The translations under genes and the position numbers were made by a program. This document shows positions 1 through 9,411 of a stretch of DNA of 64,000 bases, in pieces; position 1 is the first letter of the stretch; the number at the start of each line of letters is the position of its first letter. Source of the stretch: Geothrix sp. SG200 (GTDB lineage: Bacteria > Acidobacteriota > Holophagae > Holophagales > Holophagaceae); contig NZ_JAKZFR010000002.1 of NCBI RefSeq assembly GCF_022808935.1, positions 434,001-498,000 on the forward strand, read 5' to 3'. The notes under the pieces are model-generated. The model made no database searches, was not told the origin of the DNA, and worked only from the letters and a program-made list of their open reading frames with translations.

Positions 1-602
1 ACTCGCCCTGGATCCGGATCCGCGAGGACCGCTTCCGCCACCGCCGGGGCGCCGAGGGGCGCTACGCCGTCTGCGGTTTCCATCGCACTGCCTGCGGCGT
101 GCTGGCCCTGGACGATCAGGACCGCGTGGTGCTCGTAGGCCAGTGGCGCTATCCGCTGGAGGCCTATTCCTGGGAGATCCCCGAGGGCGGCGGCGACATC
201 TCCGAGAGCCCCTTCGAGGCCATGCGACGCGAACTGGCGGAGGAGGCCGGGCTCGCGGCCCAGGTGTGGGAACCCCTGGCCTTCTTCCACACCAGCAATT
301 CCTCCACGGAGGAGGAGGCCTTCCTCTTCCTGGCCACGGGTCTCAGTCCTGCGGAGGGTCACCACCCCGAGGACGACGAAGAGCTGATGCTCCACCGCGA
401 GCCCTTCCAGGACTGCCTCCTGCGCGTGCTGGCCGGCGAGATCACGGACAGCCTCACGGTGGTGGCGCTGCTGGCCCTGCAGGGGCGGCGGACCGGCGTG
501 GCCGCGACCTTGGATCCCGCGCTGGCGGACCGCTTCTTCCAGCGGCCCCAGGAGCATCCTTCGGCCGGTCGCGCCCGCTGGCGGGAGCTGGACACGCCAT
601 GA
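1..602 (+). CDS. NUDIX hydrolase, ADP-ribose pyrophosphatase-like (5' end outside window)
   Basis: The reading frame is open from base 3 to a TGA at 600-602, so the true start lies left of the window; a GTG at 99 is in frame but leaves upstream coding-like sequence. The protein carries a complete Nudix box, GGGDISESPFEAMRRELAEE followed by AGL, matching GX5EX7REUXEEXGU. The flanking text (VGQWRYPLEAYSWEIPEGG) is typical of ADP-sugar pyrophosphatases, which hydrolyse ADP-ribose to AMP and ribose 5-phosphate. The substrate is inferred from this pattern only. Its stop overlaps the start of the next gene (ATGA), suggesting translational coupling. Confidence 0.85.
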   Translation, partial: SPWIRIREDRFRHRRGAEGRYAVCGFHRTACGVLALDDQDRVVLVGQWRYPLEAYSWEIPEGGGDISESPFEAMRRELAEEAGLAAQVWEPLAFFHTSNSSTEEEAFLFLATGLSPAEGHHPEDDEELMLHREPFQDCLLRVLAGEITDSLTVVALLALQGRRTGVAATLDPALADRFFQRPQEHPSAGRARWRELDTP

Positions 603-1201
603 TCCTCACCCTGCACCCCGAGACACCCCAGGTGCGCCATCTCGAGCGCCTCGCGGAGCTGCTGAGGAAGGACGGTGTCATCGCCTACCCCACGGACACG
701 CTGTTCGGGCTGGGCTGCCTGGTATCCCACAAGAAGGCCGTGGACCGGATCCACCAGCTCAAGGGCCGCGACCCGAAGAAGCCCATGTCGATCATGTGCT
801 CGGACATGGAGATGCTCTGCCGCTACGCCCGTCACCTGGACACGCCCACCTTCCGCATTCTCAAGCAGCTGCTGCCCGGGCCCTACACCGTGCTCCTGCC
901 CGCCAGCCGCGAAGTGCCGCGCTACCTCCAGAACAAGCAGGTGGTGGGTCTCCGCATCCCGGACCAACCCTTCTGCCAGGCGCTGGTGGCGATGCTCGGC
1001 GAGCCCATCATCACCACCAGCGTCGCGCTGCCGGACCAGCCCATCCTGAACACGGCCTGGGAGATCGAGGAGGAGCTGGGTCACGCCCTGGACATGGTGG
1101 TGGACTGCGGCCAGCCCCTGGGCATCCCCAGCACCATCCTGGACCTCAGCGGCGAGGAGCCCGTCCTCCTGCGCGAAGGCGCGGGGGCCTGGCCTATCTA
1201 A
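599..1201 (+). CDS. YciO-type Sua5/YrdC family protein
   Basis: A 200-residue single-domain protein of the Sua5/YciO/YrdC fold. The motifs VIAYPTDTLFGLGC, KGRDPKKPMSIMC and LPGPYTVLLP form the nucleotide/threonylcarbamoyl pocket. Its length, the opening ILTLHPETPQ, and the PSTILDLSGEEPVLLREG ending resemble E. coli YciO more than YrdC/TsaC, and there is no C-terminal SUA5 domain. It may make threonylcarbamoyl-AMP for tRNA t6A, but YciO-type members are poorly defined, so the activity is inferred. The ATG overlaps the NUDIX stop. The 3' end overlaps the convergent gene by 8 bases. Confidence 0.85.
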   Translation: MILTLHPETPQVRHLERLAELLRKDGVIAYPTDTLFGLGCLVSHKKAVDRIHQLKGRDPKKPMSIMCSDMEMLCRYARHLDTPTFRILKQLLPGPYTVLLPASREVPRYLQNKQVVGLRIPDQPFCQALVAMLGEPIITTSVALPDQPILNTAWEIEEELGHALDMVVDCGQPLGIPSTILDLSGEEPVLLREGAGAWPI

Positions 1202-1985
1202 GCGATCCGGCCTTCTCCTCCGCCTTCTTGCGCAGGGCCTGATATTCCTCGTCGCTGAGAAGGCCGTCGCGCCGGAGACCCTCGATGCGGCTGAGGGCGT
1301 CCTTCAGGTCGAAGGCGGGGTTTGCGGCTGGTACAGGCTTGGCGGTGGCGGGTGCGGGCAGGGCGGGAGGGGCGGGTGCGGGAGCGGGCCCCTGAACGCG
1401 TTTGGCCCCTTCCTTCGGTGCCGCGGGGACGGCGAGCAACCGGCCCAGATCCTCGCTCCAAAGCTCGAAGCGGCCCGGGATGTAATCGGGGGCTCCGCTT
1501 TCGAGCGTGTCGTGGAAGGCGCCCAGCAGCTCGCCTGTCTTTCCGTCCACGAGCTTGAGGTCGAAGGACAGGGCGACCCGGCCCGCGGCCATGTAGTCAT
1601 CCGCCTGGCCGATGGCGTCCACGATCCGCCCCACCAGGTGGACGTCGCCGCTGGCGGTCGAGACGGGCACGCTTCCCTTCAGGCCCCGGCGGAGGCCGCG
1701 GTCCAGGGCTGCGGGAAAGGCTCCTTCGACGCGGGTCAGGAAGGTCTGGTCCTTGAGGTCCCGCTTGCCCAGAACCCATGCGGGCGCCTCCCAGGATCCC
1801 AGCTGGACCGCCCTGCCCCGCAAGTCGAGGCCGGGCTTCAGCCACTGGAAGCCCAGGGCTTTCGACGGCTGGAACGCGGCTCCAGGGCCGAACCAGGCGG
1901 GATCGAGCCGCCCCGCGTCCAGACCCCCGGCCTGGGCCGAGAGAAGGGCGGGGACCAGCAACAGCAGGGCGGCGGACGGTCGCAT
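1194..1985 (-). CDS. secreted protein with C-terminal SHOCT-like motif, function unknown
   Basis: About 263 residues with an N-terminal signal peptide (hydrophobic LLLLVPALLSAQA). A middle region (VGRIVDAIGQADDYMAAGRV, then SFDLKLVDGKTGELLGAF) resembles DUF3313-like envelope proteins. A Pro/Ala linker leads to a C-terminal SHOCT-type helix pair (LSRIEGLRRDGLLSDEEYQA). The ATG at 1985 overlaps the stop of the upstream serine dehydratase gene as ATGA, so I prefer it to an in-frame GTG at 1991. I do not recognise a specific function; SHOCT motifs often mediate oligomerisation. Confidence 0.7.
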   Translation of the reverse strand: MRPSAALLLLVPALLSAQAGGLDAGRLDPAWFGPGAAFQPSKALGFQWLKPGLDLRGRAVQLGSWEAPAWVLGKRDLKDQTFLTRVEGAFPAALDRGLRRGLKGSVPVSTASGDVHLVGRIVDAIGQADDYMAAGRVALSFDLKLVDGKTGELLGAFHDTLESGAPDYIPGRFELWSEDLGRLLAVPAAPKEGAKRVQGPAPAPAPPALPAPATAKPVPAANPAFDLKDALSRIEGLRRDGLLSDEEYQALRKKAEEKAGSLR

Positions 1986-3385
1986 CAGCACTCCGGCAGG
2001 TTCACCGTGAAGTCTAGCGGCATTTCGAGCACGTTCACGGCGAGGCCGCCCCGGGCGGTCTCCTTGTACTTGCTCTTCATGTCGGCGCCGGTGTCGCGCA
2101 TGGTCTTGATGACCTTGTCCAGGCTCACGAAGTGGTGGCCGTCGCCATGCAGGGACATGCGGGCGGCGTTGATGGCCTTCACGCTGGCCATGGCGTTGCG
2201 CTCGATGCAGGGCACCTGCACCAGGCCACCGATGGGATCGCAGGTGAGGCCCAGGTTGTGCTCCATGCCGATCTCCGCGGCGTTCTCCACCTGGTCCGGC
2301 GTGCCGCCCATCACCTCGGCCAGGGCCCCGGCGGCCATGGAGCAGGCCACGCCCACCTCGCCCTGGCAGCCCACCTCGGCGCCGCTGATGGAGGCGTTCT
2401 CCTTGTAGAGGGCACCGATGGCCCCGGCCGTCAGGAGGAACCGCGCCACCCCCTCGTCCGTGGCCCCGGGCACGAAGCGCCGGTAGTAGTGCAGGACGGC
2501 GGGGATGATGCCCGCGGCGCCGTTGGTCGGGGCCGTCACCACGCGGCCCCCGGCCGCGTTCTCCTCGTTCACCGCCAGGGCGTAGAGGCTCACGAAATCC
2601 AGGGCCGTGAGGGGATCCTTGAGGCCCGCCTCCGGGGATTCGGTCAGGCGGCGGTAAAGCGCCGGGGCGCGGCGGGGCACCTTCAATCCGCCGGGCAGCA
2701 ATCCCTCGGTGGCGCAGCCCCGCCGCACGCAGGCCTGCATGACCGACCAGAGCTCCTGGAGGCCCGACCGGATGGCCGCCTCGGAGCGCCAGGTCCGCTC
2801 ATTCGCCAGCATGATCTGGCTGACGGGCAGGCCCTGCGCCCGGCAGTGGCCCAGCAGGTCTTTGGCCGTGTGGAAGGGGAAAGCCGGCTCGGGGCCGGTG
2901 GCCACCTGCGCCGGGACGCCCTCCTCCACCACGAATCCTCCGCCCACGGAGTAGTAGACCTGGGCGCGGAGCAGCCCACCGGTGCTGTCCAGGGCCGTGA
3001 AGCGCATGCCGTTCGGATGGAAGGGCAGGCTCTTGTGGAGCAGGTGCAGATGTTCCGCCTCGCGGAACGGGACGTCGCGCTTCCCGAGGAGGGCCAGCCG
3101 CCCGGAATCGCGGACCCTCGCCACCAGGCCCTCTGCGGCCTCAACATCCACGCCTTCCGGCGTCTCTCCCAGCAGGCCGAGAATCACCGCCTTGTCACTG
3201 CCGTGGCCCCTCCCCGTGGCGCCCAGGCTGCCGAACAGCTCCACCTTCACCGCCCCCGTGGCTCCCAGCAGACCCGCGGCCTCCAGCCCGAGGATGAAGC
3301 CGCGGGCCGCCCGCATGGGCCCCACCGTGTGCGAGGAACTGGGCCCGATGCCGATGCGGAAGAGGTCGAAGACGGACAGCACCAT
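1985..3385 (-). CDS. sdaA: L-serine ammonia-lyase (iron-sulfur type)
   Basis: A 466-residue single-chain L-serine dehydratase converting L-serine to pyruvate and ammonia with a [4Fe-4S] cluster. The N-terminus [20 protein letters not shown] is diagnostic of the beta domain. The alpha domain shows [15 protein letters not shown] and cysteine-bearing motifs [12 protein letters not shown] and [15 protein letters not shown], the expected cluster ligands. Length fits the one-chain SdaA/SdaB form. It is followed by the SHOCT protein with a 4-base overlap and preceded 25 bases upstream by nadB, all on the minus strand. Confidence 0.95.
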   Translation of the reverse strand: MVLSVFDLFRIGIGPSSSHTVGPMRAARGFILGLEAAGLLGATGAVKVELFGSLGATGRGHGSDKAVILGLLGETPEGVDVEAAEGLVARVRDSGRLALLGKRDVPFREAEHLHLLHKSLPFHPNGMRFTALDSTGGLLRAQVYYSVGGGFVVEEGVPAQVATGPEPAFPFHTAKDLLGHCRAQGLPVSQIMLANERTWRSEAAIRSGLQELWSVMQACVRRGCATEGLLPGGLKVPRRAPALYRRLTESPEAGLKDPLTALDFVSLYALAVNEENAAGGRVVTAPTNGAAGIIPAVLHYYRRFVPGATDEGVARFLLTAGAIGALYKENASISGAEVGCQGEVGVACSMAAGALAEVMGGTPDQVENAAEIGMEHNLGLTCDPIGGLVQVPCIERNAMASVKAINAARMSLHGDGHHFVSLDKVIKTMRDTGADMKSKYKETARGGLAVNVLEMPLDFTVNLPEC

Positions 3386-3410
3386 GACCCCATTGTCCTG
3401 CAGAATGGGA

Positions 3411-4985
3411 TCAATCCACTCGGTAATGGCAGCCGCGGCTTTCGGGGTTCTGGAGGGCGGCGTTGAGGATCAGTCTGGCGCAGAGGATGCCGCTGCGCAG
3501 CTCCAGCAGCTCCCGGCTGAGAAACGTCTGGTGGTAGAAGCGCTCGATGCGATGGGCCAGGTAGTGCAGATCCGACCGCGCCCGCTCCAGGCGGGCGCTG
3601 CTGCGGACGATGCCTGCGTAGTTCCAGAGGGTGCTGCGGATGAGGCGCCAGTCCTGGTCGATGAGGAGGGGGTCGGTCTCCTCAGGTTCCTCCGGCATGC
3701 GCCAGGCGGCCAGCTCACCGGGATCCGGATCCGCGGTCTCCCGCAGCTCCCGCACGGCGGTGTCGGCGCTGTGGAAGCCCCACACCAGACCCTCCAGCAG
3801 GCTGGTGGAGGCCAGGCGGTTGGCGCCGTGGAGCCCCGTGCAGGCCACCTCTCCGGCGGCGAAGAGGCCCGGCAGGCTGGTGCGGCCCTCCAGGTCCACC
3901 AGTACGCCGCCGCAGAAATAGTGGGCGGCAGGCACCACGGGAATGGGGTGGCGATGAGGGTTGATGTCCTCGGCCCGGCAGGCCGCCATGATCGTGGGGA
4001 AATGCTCGTCCAGGTCCAGCTTCGCCGCCACTGGGGCCAGATCGAGGTAGGCGCAGGGTTCCCCACTGACCGCCATCTCCTGGAAGATCGCCCGGCTCAC
4101 CACATCGCGAGGCGCCAGTTCCATCTGATCCGGCGCGTACTTGGACATGAACCGCTCGCCCTTGCGGTTGAGCAGCTGCGCCCCCTCGCCCCGGAGGGCC
4201 TCGGTCAGCAGCGTCCGCGGCTTGCCGGGGACGTAGAGGGTGGTGGGATGGAACTGGAGGTACTCGCAGTTCACGATGCGCGCGCTGGCCCGATAGGCGG
4301 CCGCCAGGCCGTCTCCCGTGGCGCCCGGCGGGTTCGTGGTGTGCAGGTAGAGGTAGCCCAGACCGCCGGTGGCCAGGACCGTGCGGCGGGCCAGGAGGCC
4401 TTCGACCCCGCCCGTGGTGGGGTCGAAGAGGTAGGCGCCGTGGACGCGGATGGGCTCGTAGACCTGCACCGGACTGACGCAGTGGTGGGGGCTGGTGATG
4501 AGGTCCACCAGACAGAGCCCCTCCCGCAGGCGGATGTTCGGATGCTTCCGGACGGCCTCGCTGAGCGCCGTCTGGATGGCCAGCCCGGTGGCGTCCTTGG
4601 CGTGGTAGATGCGCCGGGCGCTGTGGGCCGCCTCGGCCGTGGGATCGGGAGTCCCGCCGGTCCCGAGGTCGAAGGGCACGCCCAGCCGCTCCCAGAGGAA
4701 GCTCCGGCAGAGTTTCGGACCCTCCTCGGCCAGCTGGCGCACAGCCTCGGGCCGGCAGAGGCCCGCGCCTGCGGCCTCGATATCCGCGGCCAGCAGGTCC
4801 GCGGAGTCGCCTTCCTCCGGCGGCGGCTGGCCGATGATGCCGCCCTGGGCCCAGGCGGTGTTGCTGCCGCCCAGCTCGTCCTTGGCCACCAGCACCACGG
4901 AGATGCCCTGATCCGCCGCGCGCAGGGCCGCGGAACAGCCCGCGATTCCCGCGCCCAGCACCAGCAGATCGACCCCATCCTTCAT
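3411..4985 (-). CDS. nadB: L-aspartate oxidase
   Basis: A 524-residue FAD enzyme that oxidises L-aspartate to iminoaspartate, the first step of de novo NAD synthesis. It shows the N-terminal dinucleotide-binding motif ([15 protein letters not shown]), the [12 protein letters not shown] active-site segment, [11 protein letters not shown], and [18 protein letters not shown] near the FAD isoalloxazine. The ATG at 4985 overlaps the stop of the DUF309 gene upstream (ATGA); the frame stays open further upstream but that stretch is not NadB-like. nadA and nadC are not in the window. Confidence 0.95.
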   Translation of the reverse strand: MKDGVDLLVLGAGIAGCSAALRAADQGISVVLVAKDELGGSNTAWAQGGIIGQPPPEEGDSADLLAADIEAAGAGLCRPEAVRQLAEEGPKLCRSFLWERLGVPFDLGTGGTPDPTAEAAHSARRIYHAKDATGLAIQTALSEAVRKHPNIRLREGLCLVDLITSPHHCVSPVQVYEPIRVHGAYLFDPTTGGVEGLLARRTVLATGGLGYLYLHTTNPPGATGDGLAAAYRASARIVNCEYLQFHPTTLYVPGKPRTLLTEALRGEGAQLLNRKGERFMSKYAPDQMELAPRDVVSRAIFQEMAVSGEPCAYLDLAPVAAKLDLDEHFPTIMAACRAEDINPHRHPIPVVPAAHYFCGGVLVDLEGRTSLPGLFAAGEVACTGLHGANRLASTSLLEGLVWGFHSADTAVRELRETADPDPGELAAWRMPEEPEETDPLLIDQDWRLIRSTLWNYAGIVRSSARLERARSDLHYLAHRIERFYHQTFLSRELLELRSGILCARLILNAALQNPESRGCHYRVD

Positions 4986-5758
4986 GCCAGCTCCCAGGTA
5001 GGGCGATCCAGGGCCCACAAGGCCGACAAGTCCCCGCCATCCTTCATGCGCCTCCCATGGTCCAGCCGCCGCATCGTCAGGTCCAGCGCAACCTCGGACC
5101 GCACCTCTCCCCAGGGTGTGGGAACGCGCCCCCCGCAGGCCTCCAGGCGCCCGACGGCCTCCTCCCACAGGGCCACCATGCCCGGCAGGTTGTGCTGCTG
5201 GAGGTGGTGGTACCCGCCCGTCAGCAGGATGAGCCCCTGGAGCTGGCCCTTCAGGTCGCCCTCCGCCGCGTCCCACAGCGGTTCCAGGGCGTCGTGGCAC
5301 TCATGGTAGAGACCATGGTTGAAGAGGGACACGCCGCAGGCCAGCGGGTACCGGGCGCCCAGAGGCAATGGCGTCAGGGCGGCCAGCTGCCAGCCGCTGC
5401 GCAGGCTCACCAGCGGACCCCAGGCGCCCCAGGCGGCGGCCGGACGCCAGCCGGTGGGCCCGGCTTCCGCTGTGTCCGGCCAGGCTGCCAGGTGAGCCTG
5501 CCAGGCGGCCACTGGGTCGTGATGGCCCAGGGCGCTCAGCATGCGGGCGGCATGAGGCAGCAGCTCGGCCTCGGGGAGCCCGTCGGGATGAGCCTTCCGC
5601 AGGCCCGGCGCACCGAGGATCGTGGGCCAGACCAGCACCTGGCGGGCCTCCGGGTCGCCCAGGGCCGCCTCCATGCGGGCCTGGAAGAAGCGCTGGATCG
5701 CCAGGGGAAGCTGGGGCTGACGCTGCCAGAAGGGGGTGCGGTTGCAATCGTCGCTCAT
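4982..5758 (-). CDS. DUF309 family protein
   Basis: A 258-residue protein whose C-terminal half matches the DUF309 helical domain: GVSLFNHGLYHECHDALEPL, then GLILLTGGYHHLQQHN. These regularly spaced His/Glu residues could bind a metal, but the family has no settled function. The N-terminal half (about 110 residues) is not recognised. It overlaps nadB downstream and yaaA upstream by 4 bases each, so it is probably co-translated with both. Confidence 0.8.
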   Translation of the reverse strand: MSDDCNRTPFWQRQPQLPLAIQRFFQARMEAALGDPEARQVLVWPTILGAPGLRKAHPDGLPEAELLPHAARMLSALGHHDPVAAWQAHLAAWPDTAEAGPTGWRPAAAWGAWGPLVSLRSGWQLAALTPLPLGARYPLACGVSLFNHGLYHECHDALEPLWDAAEGDLKGQLQGLILLTGGYHHLQQHNLPGMVALWEEAVGRLEACGGRVPTPWGEVRSEVALDLTMRRLDHGRRMKDGGDLSALWALDRPTWELA

Positions 5759-6477
5759 GGTTCCACCAGAAGCCGGAGGGCCAGCCCGCCCCGGTCGTTC
5801 TCATCCACTCCGGCCCACTGGCACCCGGGGATGCGTCCCCTCAGCACCTTCCGGGGATCGCCCTGCTGGTGCACCAGGAGCCACCGCGCCACCAGTCCCC
5901 GGTACTTCTTCGAGAAATGGCTGACGGCCTTTCCCCGGGCATCGAAAATCTCCACCGTATGCCGCGGGCGGGTCCAGCCCTTGAGCAGGTCGGCCGAATC
6001 GCCCGGGAGCAGCTCCCACACGGGGCCGTCGGGTAGCGCCTCCAACAGTGCCGGCAGCGTTTTCCGCCAGTGGGTCTTCAACCCGGGGATGCCCGCCATC
6101 TTGAGCTTGTAGGGCGGCACAGGTTCGTCACCACGCACCAGGCCCCGGAGGTTGGACAGGATGAACACCTGCCGCCAAGCCTCTGGCGGCAGCGAGCCCG
6201 CGTCCAGGGCCTGGAAGGCCACACCGGTGTACCGGGACAGGGCGGGCAGCAAGGGCACGGGCCGGGCCAGCGCCAGCGCTTCCGTCCGGGCCTTGTCCAA
6301 GGCAAGGTCCTTCACGTCGAAGGCCTTCTTGATGGCCTCCGGCGATCCGGTCCGGGCAAGGGTCACCAATCGCTCCCGCACCCAGCGCTGAGCGGACGTT
6401 TCCGGCAGCTTGCCGCGGACTCCGCCAGAAGCCTTGTCCTCGGAAGGCGCGAGGAGGATGAGCGGCGCAAGACTCAT
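5755..6477 (-). CDS. yaaA: YaaA (DUF328/UPF0246) family protein
   Basis: A 240-residue YaaA-family protein. The signature LLAPSEDKA near residue 8, RYTGVAFQALD in the middle and VSHFSKKYRGLVARWLL near the C-terminus fit the fold. In E. coli YaaA lowers free iron during peroxide stress and has DNA-binding ability; that role is family knowledge, not visible here. The start overlaps the stop of the deacetylase gene upstream (ATGA). Confidence 0.85.
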   Translation of the reverse strand: MSLAPLILLAPSEDKASGGVRGKLPETSAQRWVRERLVTLARTGSPEAIKKAFDVKDLALDKARTEALALARPVPLLPALSRYTGVAFQALDAGSLPPEAWRQVFILSNLRGLVRGDEPVPPYKLKMAGIPGLKTHWRKTLPALLEALPDGPVWELLPGDSADLLKGWTRPRHTVEIFDARGKAVSHFSKKYRGLVARWLLVHQQGDPRKVLRGRIPGCQWAGVDENDRGGLALRLLVEP

Positions 6478-7292
6478 CGCTCCGCCACCCAGGCCTCGAG
6501 GGTTGTCAGGCGGAATCCCGCGAACAGATCGCGAAGGTGCGTCCCGTGCCCCTTCAGGCCCGCGCTATGGGCGAATCGGTGGCCGAAGGGAGCTCCCGGC
6601 AGCTCCGGCTGCCCCTCGTCCAGCTCCCATGGGTGCAGGGTCAGCGGGGTGCCGGCGTCCTCCGAGGCCAGGGCCTCGAGCTCCCGGCGGACCAGGCTGA
6701 AGGGCAGCACCCTGAGGCCCCAACCCCAGAGGGGCGAACGTGGCGGGCCGGACCAGAGGACAGGCGGCGGCAACTCCCAGAGACCCTCCGTCAGCAGATG
6801 GGGTCGCCGGGGCCAGCCGGGATCGCCGATGACGGCGAGGGGCGCACGGCTGGAGTCGTAGCGGAAGCCCAGCTCCGGCAGGTCCCGCCACCAGCCCGCG
6901 GCAGGGCCGCGGAGGCTCCATTCCGGGGCTCGATAGCCCACCACGGGCTGCCCGGTGAGATCCTCGAGCAGGGCCTTGCCGTCGCGCACCGAGGCGCGCC
7001 ACTCCGCCCGATCCATCTCGAAAGCCCGGCGGTGCGCGAGCCCATGCAGGCCGACCGCGTGGCCTTCCGCCGCGATGCGCCGCAGCAGCGCCGGGTGCCG
7101 GCGGGCCTGGTCACCCAGGCAGAACCAGGTGGCCTTGGCGCCCAGATCCGCGCAGAGGACCAGCGACAGCTCCGTGGCCCGCGGCAGGCGGCACTCGAAG
7201 CGGTCCAGGGCCTCGGGCTGGTCGTAGGGCGGGCAGCAGAGCTGGAACCAGTCCTCCCAGTCGAGGGAGAGAGGAAGCCGGGGCTCGATCAG
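6474..7292 (-). CDS. polysaccharide deacetylase family protein (probable CTG start)
   Basis: A carbohydrate esterase 4-type deacetylase, about 272 residues. The N-terminus reads LDWEDWFQ (metal-binding Asp region), then GAKATWFCLGD, EGHAVGLHGLAHR (the HxxxH metal site) and GYRAPEWS, with a C-terminal TLHPWELD motif. The family removes N- or O-acetyl groups from surface polysaccharides or peptidoglycan. The domain clearly begins before the first ATG (7016, internal), yet no ATG, GTG or TTG occurs in frame between the stop at 7335 and that ATG. The best candidate is CTG at 7292, which would overlap the tolQ-like stop as CTGA, mirroring the ATGA overlaps of its neighbours. Confidence 0.75.
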   Translation of the reverse strand: MIEPRLPLSLDWEDWFQLCCPPYDQPEALDRFECRLPRATELSLVLCADLGAKATWFCLGDQARRHPALLRRIAAEGHAVGLHGLAHRRAFEMDRAEWRASVRDGKALLEDLTGQPVVGYRAPEWSLRGPAAGWWRDLPELGFRYDSSRAPLAVIGDPGWPRRPHLLTEGLWELPPPVLWSGPPRSPLWGWGLRVLPFSLVRRELEALASEDAGTPLTLHPWELDEGQPELPGAPFGHRFAHSAGLKGHGTHLRDLFAGFRLTTLEAWVAER

Positions 7293-7984
7293 GTGAAGTT
7301 CCGCTCGGAAAGGCTGATGAACTCGAGGGAGAAGTCATCCAGTTCGGTCTGGAACTGCTTCAGCTGGCCCTGGAAGAAGTTGTAGGCCATGAGCGCCGGG
7401 ATGGCAGCCACCAGACCGATGGCCGTGGCCACCAGGGCCTCGGAGATGCCGGGAGCCACGGTGGCCAGATTCGCGTTCCCCGTTGCGCCGATGCCGCGGA
7501 AGGCGTCGATGATGCCCCACACGGTGCCGAAGAGGCCGATGAAGGGGCTCACCGCGGCCACGGTGGCCAGGCCGCCCAGGGACCGCTCCAGCCGTCCCAT
7601 CTCCACCACGCTGGCCCGCTGGAGGCTGCGCTCCACGGCCTCCATGCTGCGGAGCTGGGGACGTCCGTCCGGGCCCACTTGGCGGAGCTGGTAGGTGACT
7701 TCGCCGTAGCCCGCCACGAAGAGGCCCACGAGGGGGCTCATGGCGAACCGCTCCACTTGCTGTTTCAGGTCGCGCCAGTCCGTGGCCCGCTTGAAGGCGC
7801 CGCGGAATCGCTCGGACACCTCGCGGCTGCGGCGGTAGAGCAGCGCCTTCCGGATGATCACCACCCAGCTCAGGAGCGAGAAGGTGAAGAGGATCGCCAG
7901 CACCGACTTGGAGACGGGACCCGCATGGAGCATCACCTCCAGCAGGTTGACCTCATTGCCCGTGGGTGCCGCCAGGATCGCCAT
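7289..7984 (-). CDS. MotA/TolQ/ExbB proton channel family protein
   Basis: A 231-residue inner-membrane protein with three predicted membrane helices: one near residue 30 (VLAILFTFSLLSWVVIIRKA) and two in the conserved C-terminal block (VAAVSPFIGLFGTVWGIIDA and ISEALVATAIGLVAAIPALM). These form the proton-conducting core of TolQ/ExbB. The ATG at 7984 has a GGAGG six bases upstream, preferred to an in-frame ATG at 8014. No TolR/ExbD follows; the next gene is the deacetylase, so the partner must be encoded elsewhere. TolQ versus ExbB cannot be decided here. Confidence 0.88.
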   Translation of the reverse strand: MAILAAPTGNEVNLLEVMLHAGPVSKSVLAILFTFSLLSWVVIIRKALLYRRSREVSERFRGAFKRATDWRDLKQQVERFAMSPLVGLFVAGYGEVTYQLRQVGPDGRPQLRSMEAVERSLQRASVVEMGRLERSLGGLATVAAVSPFIGLFGTVWGIIDAFRGIGATGNANLATVAPGISEALVATAIGLVAAIPALMAYNFFQGQLKQFQTELDDFSLEFISLSERNFT

Positions 7985-8055
7985 GCTGCTGCCTCCGTCC
8001 CGAAATGATAGCAAGCGGGGATGCGGCTACACTGGATGCTTTGCGCGGAGACGCC

Positions 8056-9411
8056 ATGCAGGTGCTGGTCATTGGATCGGGGTACGTGGGATTGGTGGCT
8101 GCCGCCTGTTTCGCCGAGGCGGGACACCGCGTCCTCGGCGTGGATGTGGATGCCGCCAAGGTCGCCGCCCTCAGCCGAGGCGAATCCCCCATCTTCGAGC
8201 CGGGCCTGGATGACCTGCTGCGGAAGCATCTCGCCTCGGGCGCCCTGCAATTCACCACGGACCTCAAGGAGGGAATCGCGGAGGCAGCCGCGGCCTTCAT
8301 CTGCGTGGGCACCCCCCAAAGCGAGGACGGCAGCGCGGACATGAAGTACGTGCTGGCCGTAGCGGGCCAGATCGGCGGGGCCATGGCCTTGCGCGCCAAG
8401 GATGCCGCTCCGCTCATCGTGGTGGACAAGAGCACGGTGCCGGTGGGAACGGCGGCGCGTGTTCACGCGGAAATCGCCTCCCACACGGATCGCGCCTTCG
8501 AAGTCGTGAGCAATCCCGAGTTCCTCCGCGAAGGCTCGGCCATCGGCGACTTCCTGGAGCCGGACCGCGTGGTGGTGGGTTGCCGCACGGACCACGCCGA
8601 GAAGGTGATGAAGGGGCTCTACCAGTCCTTCCTGGATCGCAGCGGCGGCAAGTGGTTCCGCATGGATCCTCCCAGCGCGGAGCTCACCAAGTACGCCGCC
8701 AACGCCATGCTGGCCCTGCGAATCAGCTTCATCAACGAGATCGCCAACCTGGCCGAGTGCGTGGGCGCGGACATCGACCACGTGAAGACCGCCATCGGCG
8801 CGGACCACCGCATCGGCCCCGCCTTCCTCAACCCGGGCCCCGGCTTCGGAGGTTCCTGCTTCCCCAAGGACCTGCAGGCGCTCCTGAAGGTGGGACGTGA
8901 GCACGGGCATCCCATGATGACTCTGGCCACCACGGTGGAGGCCAACCGGCATCAGAAGCAGGTCCTCCTCCGGAAGGTGAAGGACCACTTCGGCGTGAAG
9001 CCGGGGGTGCCCGCCCCCCTGAAGGGCCGGCGCTTCGCCCTGTGGGGCCTGGCCTTCAAGGCCAACACCGATGACATCCGGGAGAGCATGGCCCTGGAAC
9101 TGATCGATGGCCTGGTGAACCTGGGCGCGGACGTGGTGGTGCACGACTTCGCCGCCATGGAGGTCGTGAAGGCGAAGGTCGGCGACAAGGTCCGCTACGC
9201 CGAGACCCCGTTGGCCGCCTGCGAGGGCGCGGACGCCCTGCTCATCGCCACCGAGTGGGCGGACTACAAGGCGGTCGACCTCGAGGCTGTGGCCAAGGCC
9301 CTCAAGACCCGCTGCATGTTCGATGGCCGCAACCTCTTCCGGCCGGAGGCCATGGAGGCCAAGGGCTGGACGTACCATTCCCTGGGACGCCGTTCCGTGG
9401 AGGTCAAATGA
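8056..9411 (+). CDS. UDP-glucose 6-dehydrogenase
   Basis: A 451-residue nucleotide-sugar dehydrogenase. The N-terminal NAD-binding motif is VIGSGYVGLVAAACFAEAGH. The central domain has EFLREGSAIGDF, and the catalytic cysteine sits in GPGFGGSCFPKDL. The C-terminal domain has the substrate-binding LWGLAFKANTDDIRES. It oxidises UDP-glucose to UDP-glucuronate for capsule, exopolysaccharide or LPS. The ATG at 8056 follows GGAG at good spacing. It is divergent from the tolQ-like gene and overlaps the next gene by 4 bases. Confidence 0.93.
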   Translation: MQVLVIGSGYVGLVAAACFAEAGHRVLGVDVDAAKVAALSRGESPIFEPGLDDLLRKHLASGALQFTTDLKEGIAEAAAAFICVGTPQSEDGSADMKYVLAVAGQIGGAMALRAKDAAPLIVVDKSTVPVGTAARVHAEIASHTDRAFEVVSNPEFLREGSAIGDFLEPDRVVVGCRTDHAEKVMKGLYQSFLDRSGGKWFRMDPPSAELTKYAANAMLALRISFINEIANLAECVGADIDHVKTAIGADHRIGPAFLNPGPGFGGSCFPKDLQALLKVGREHGHPMMTLATTVEANRHQKQVLLRKVKDHFGVKPGVPAPLKGRRFALWGLAFKANTDDIRESMALELIDGLVNLGADVVVHDFAAMEVVKAKVGDKVRYAETPLAACEGADALLIATEWADYKAVDLEAVAKALKTRCMFDGRNLFRPEAMEAKGWTYHSLGRRSVEVK

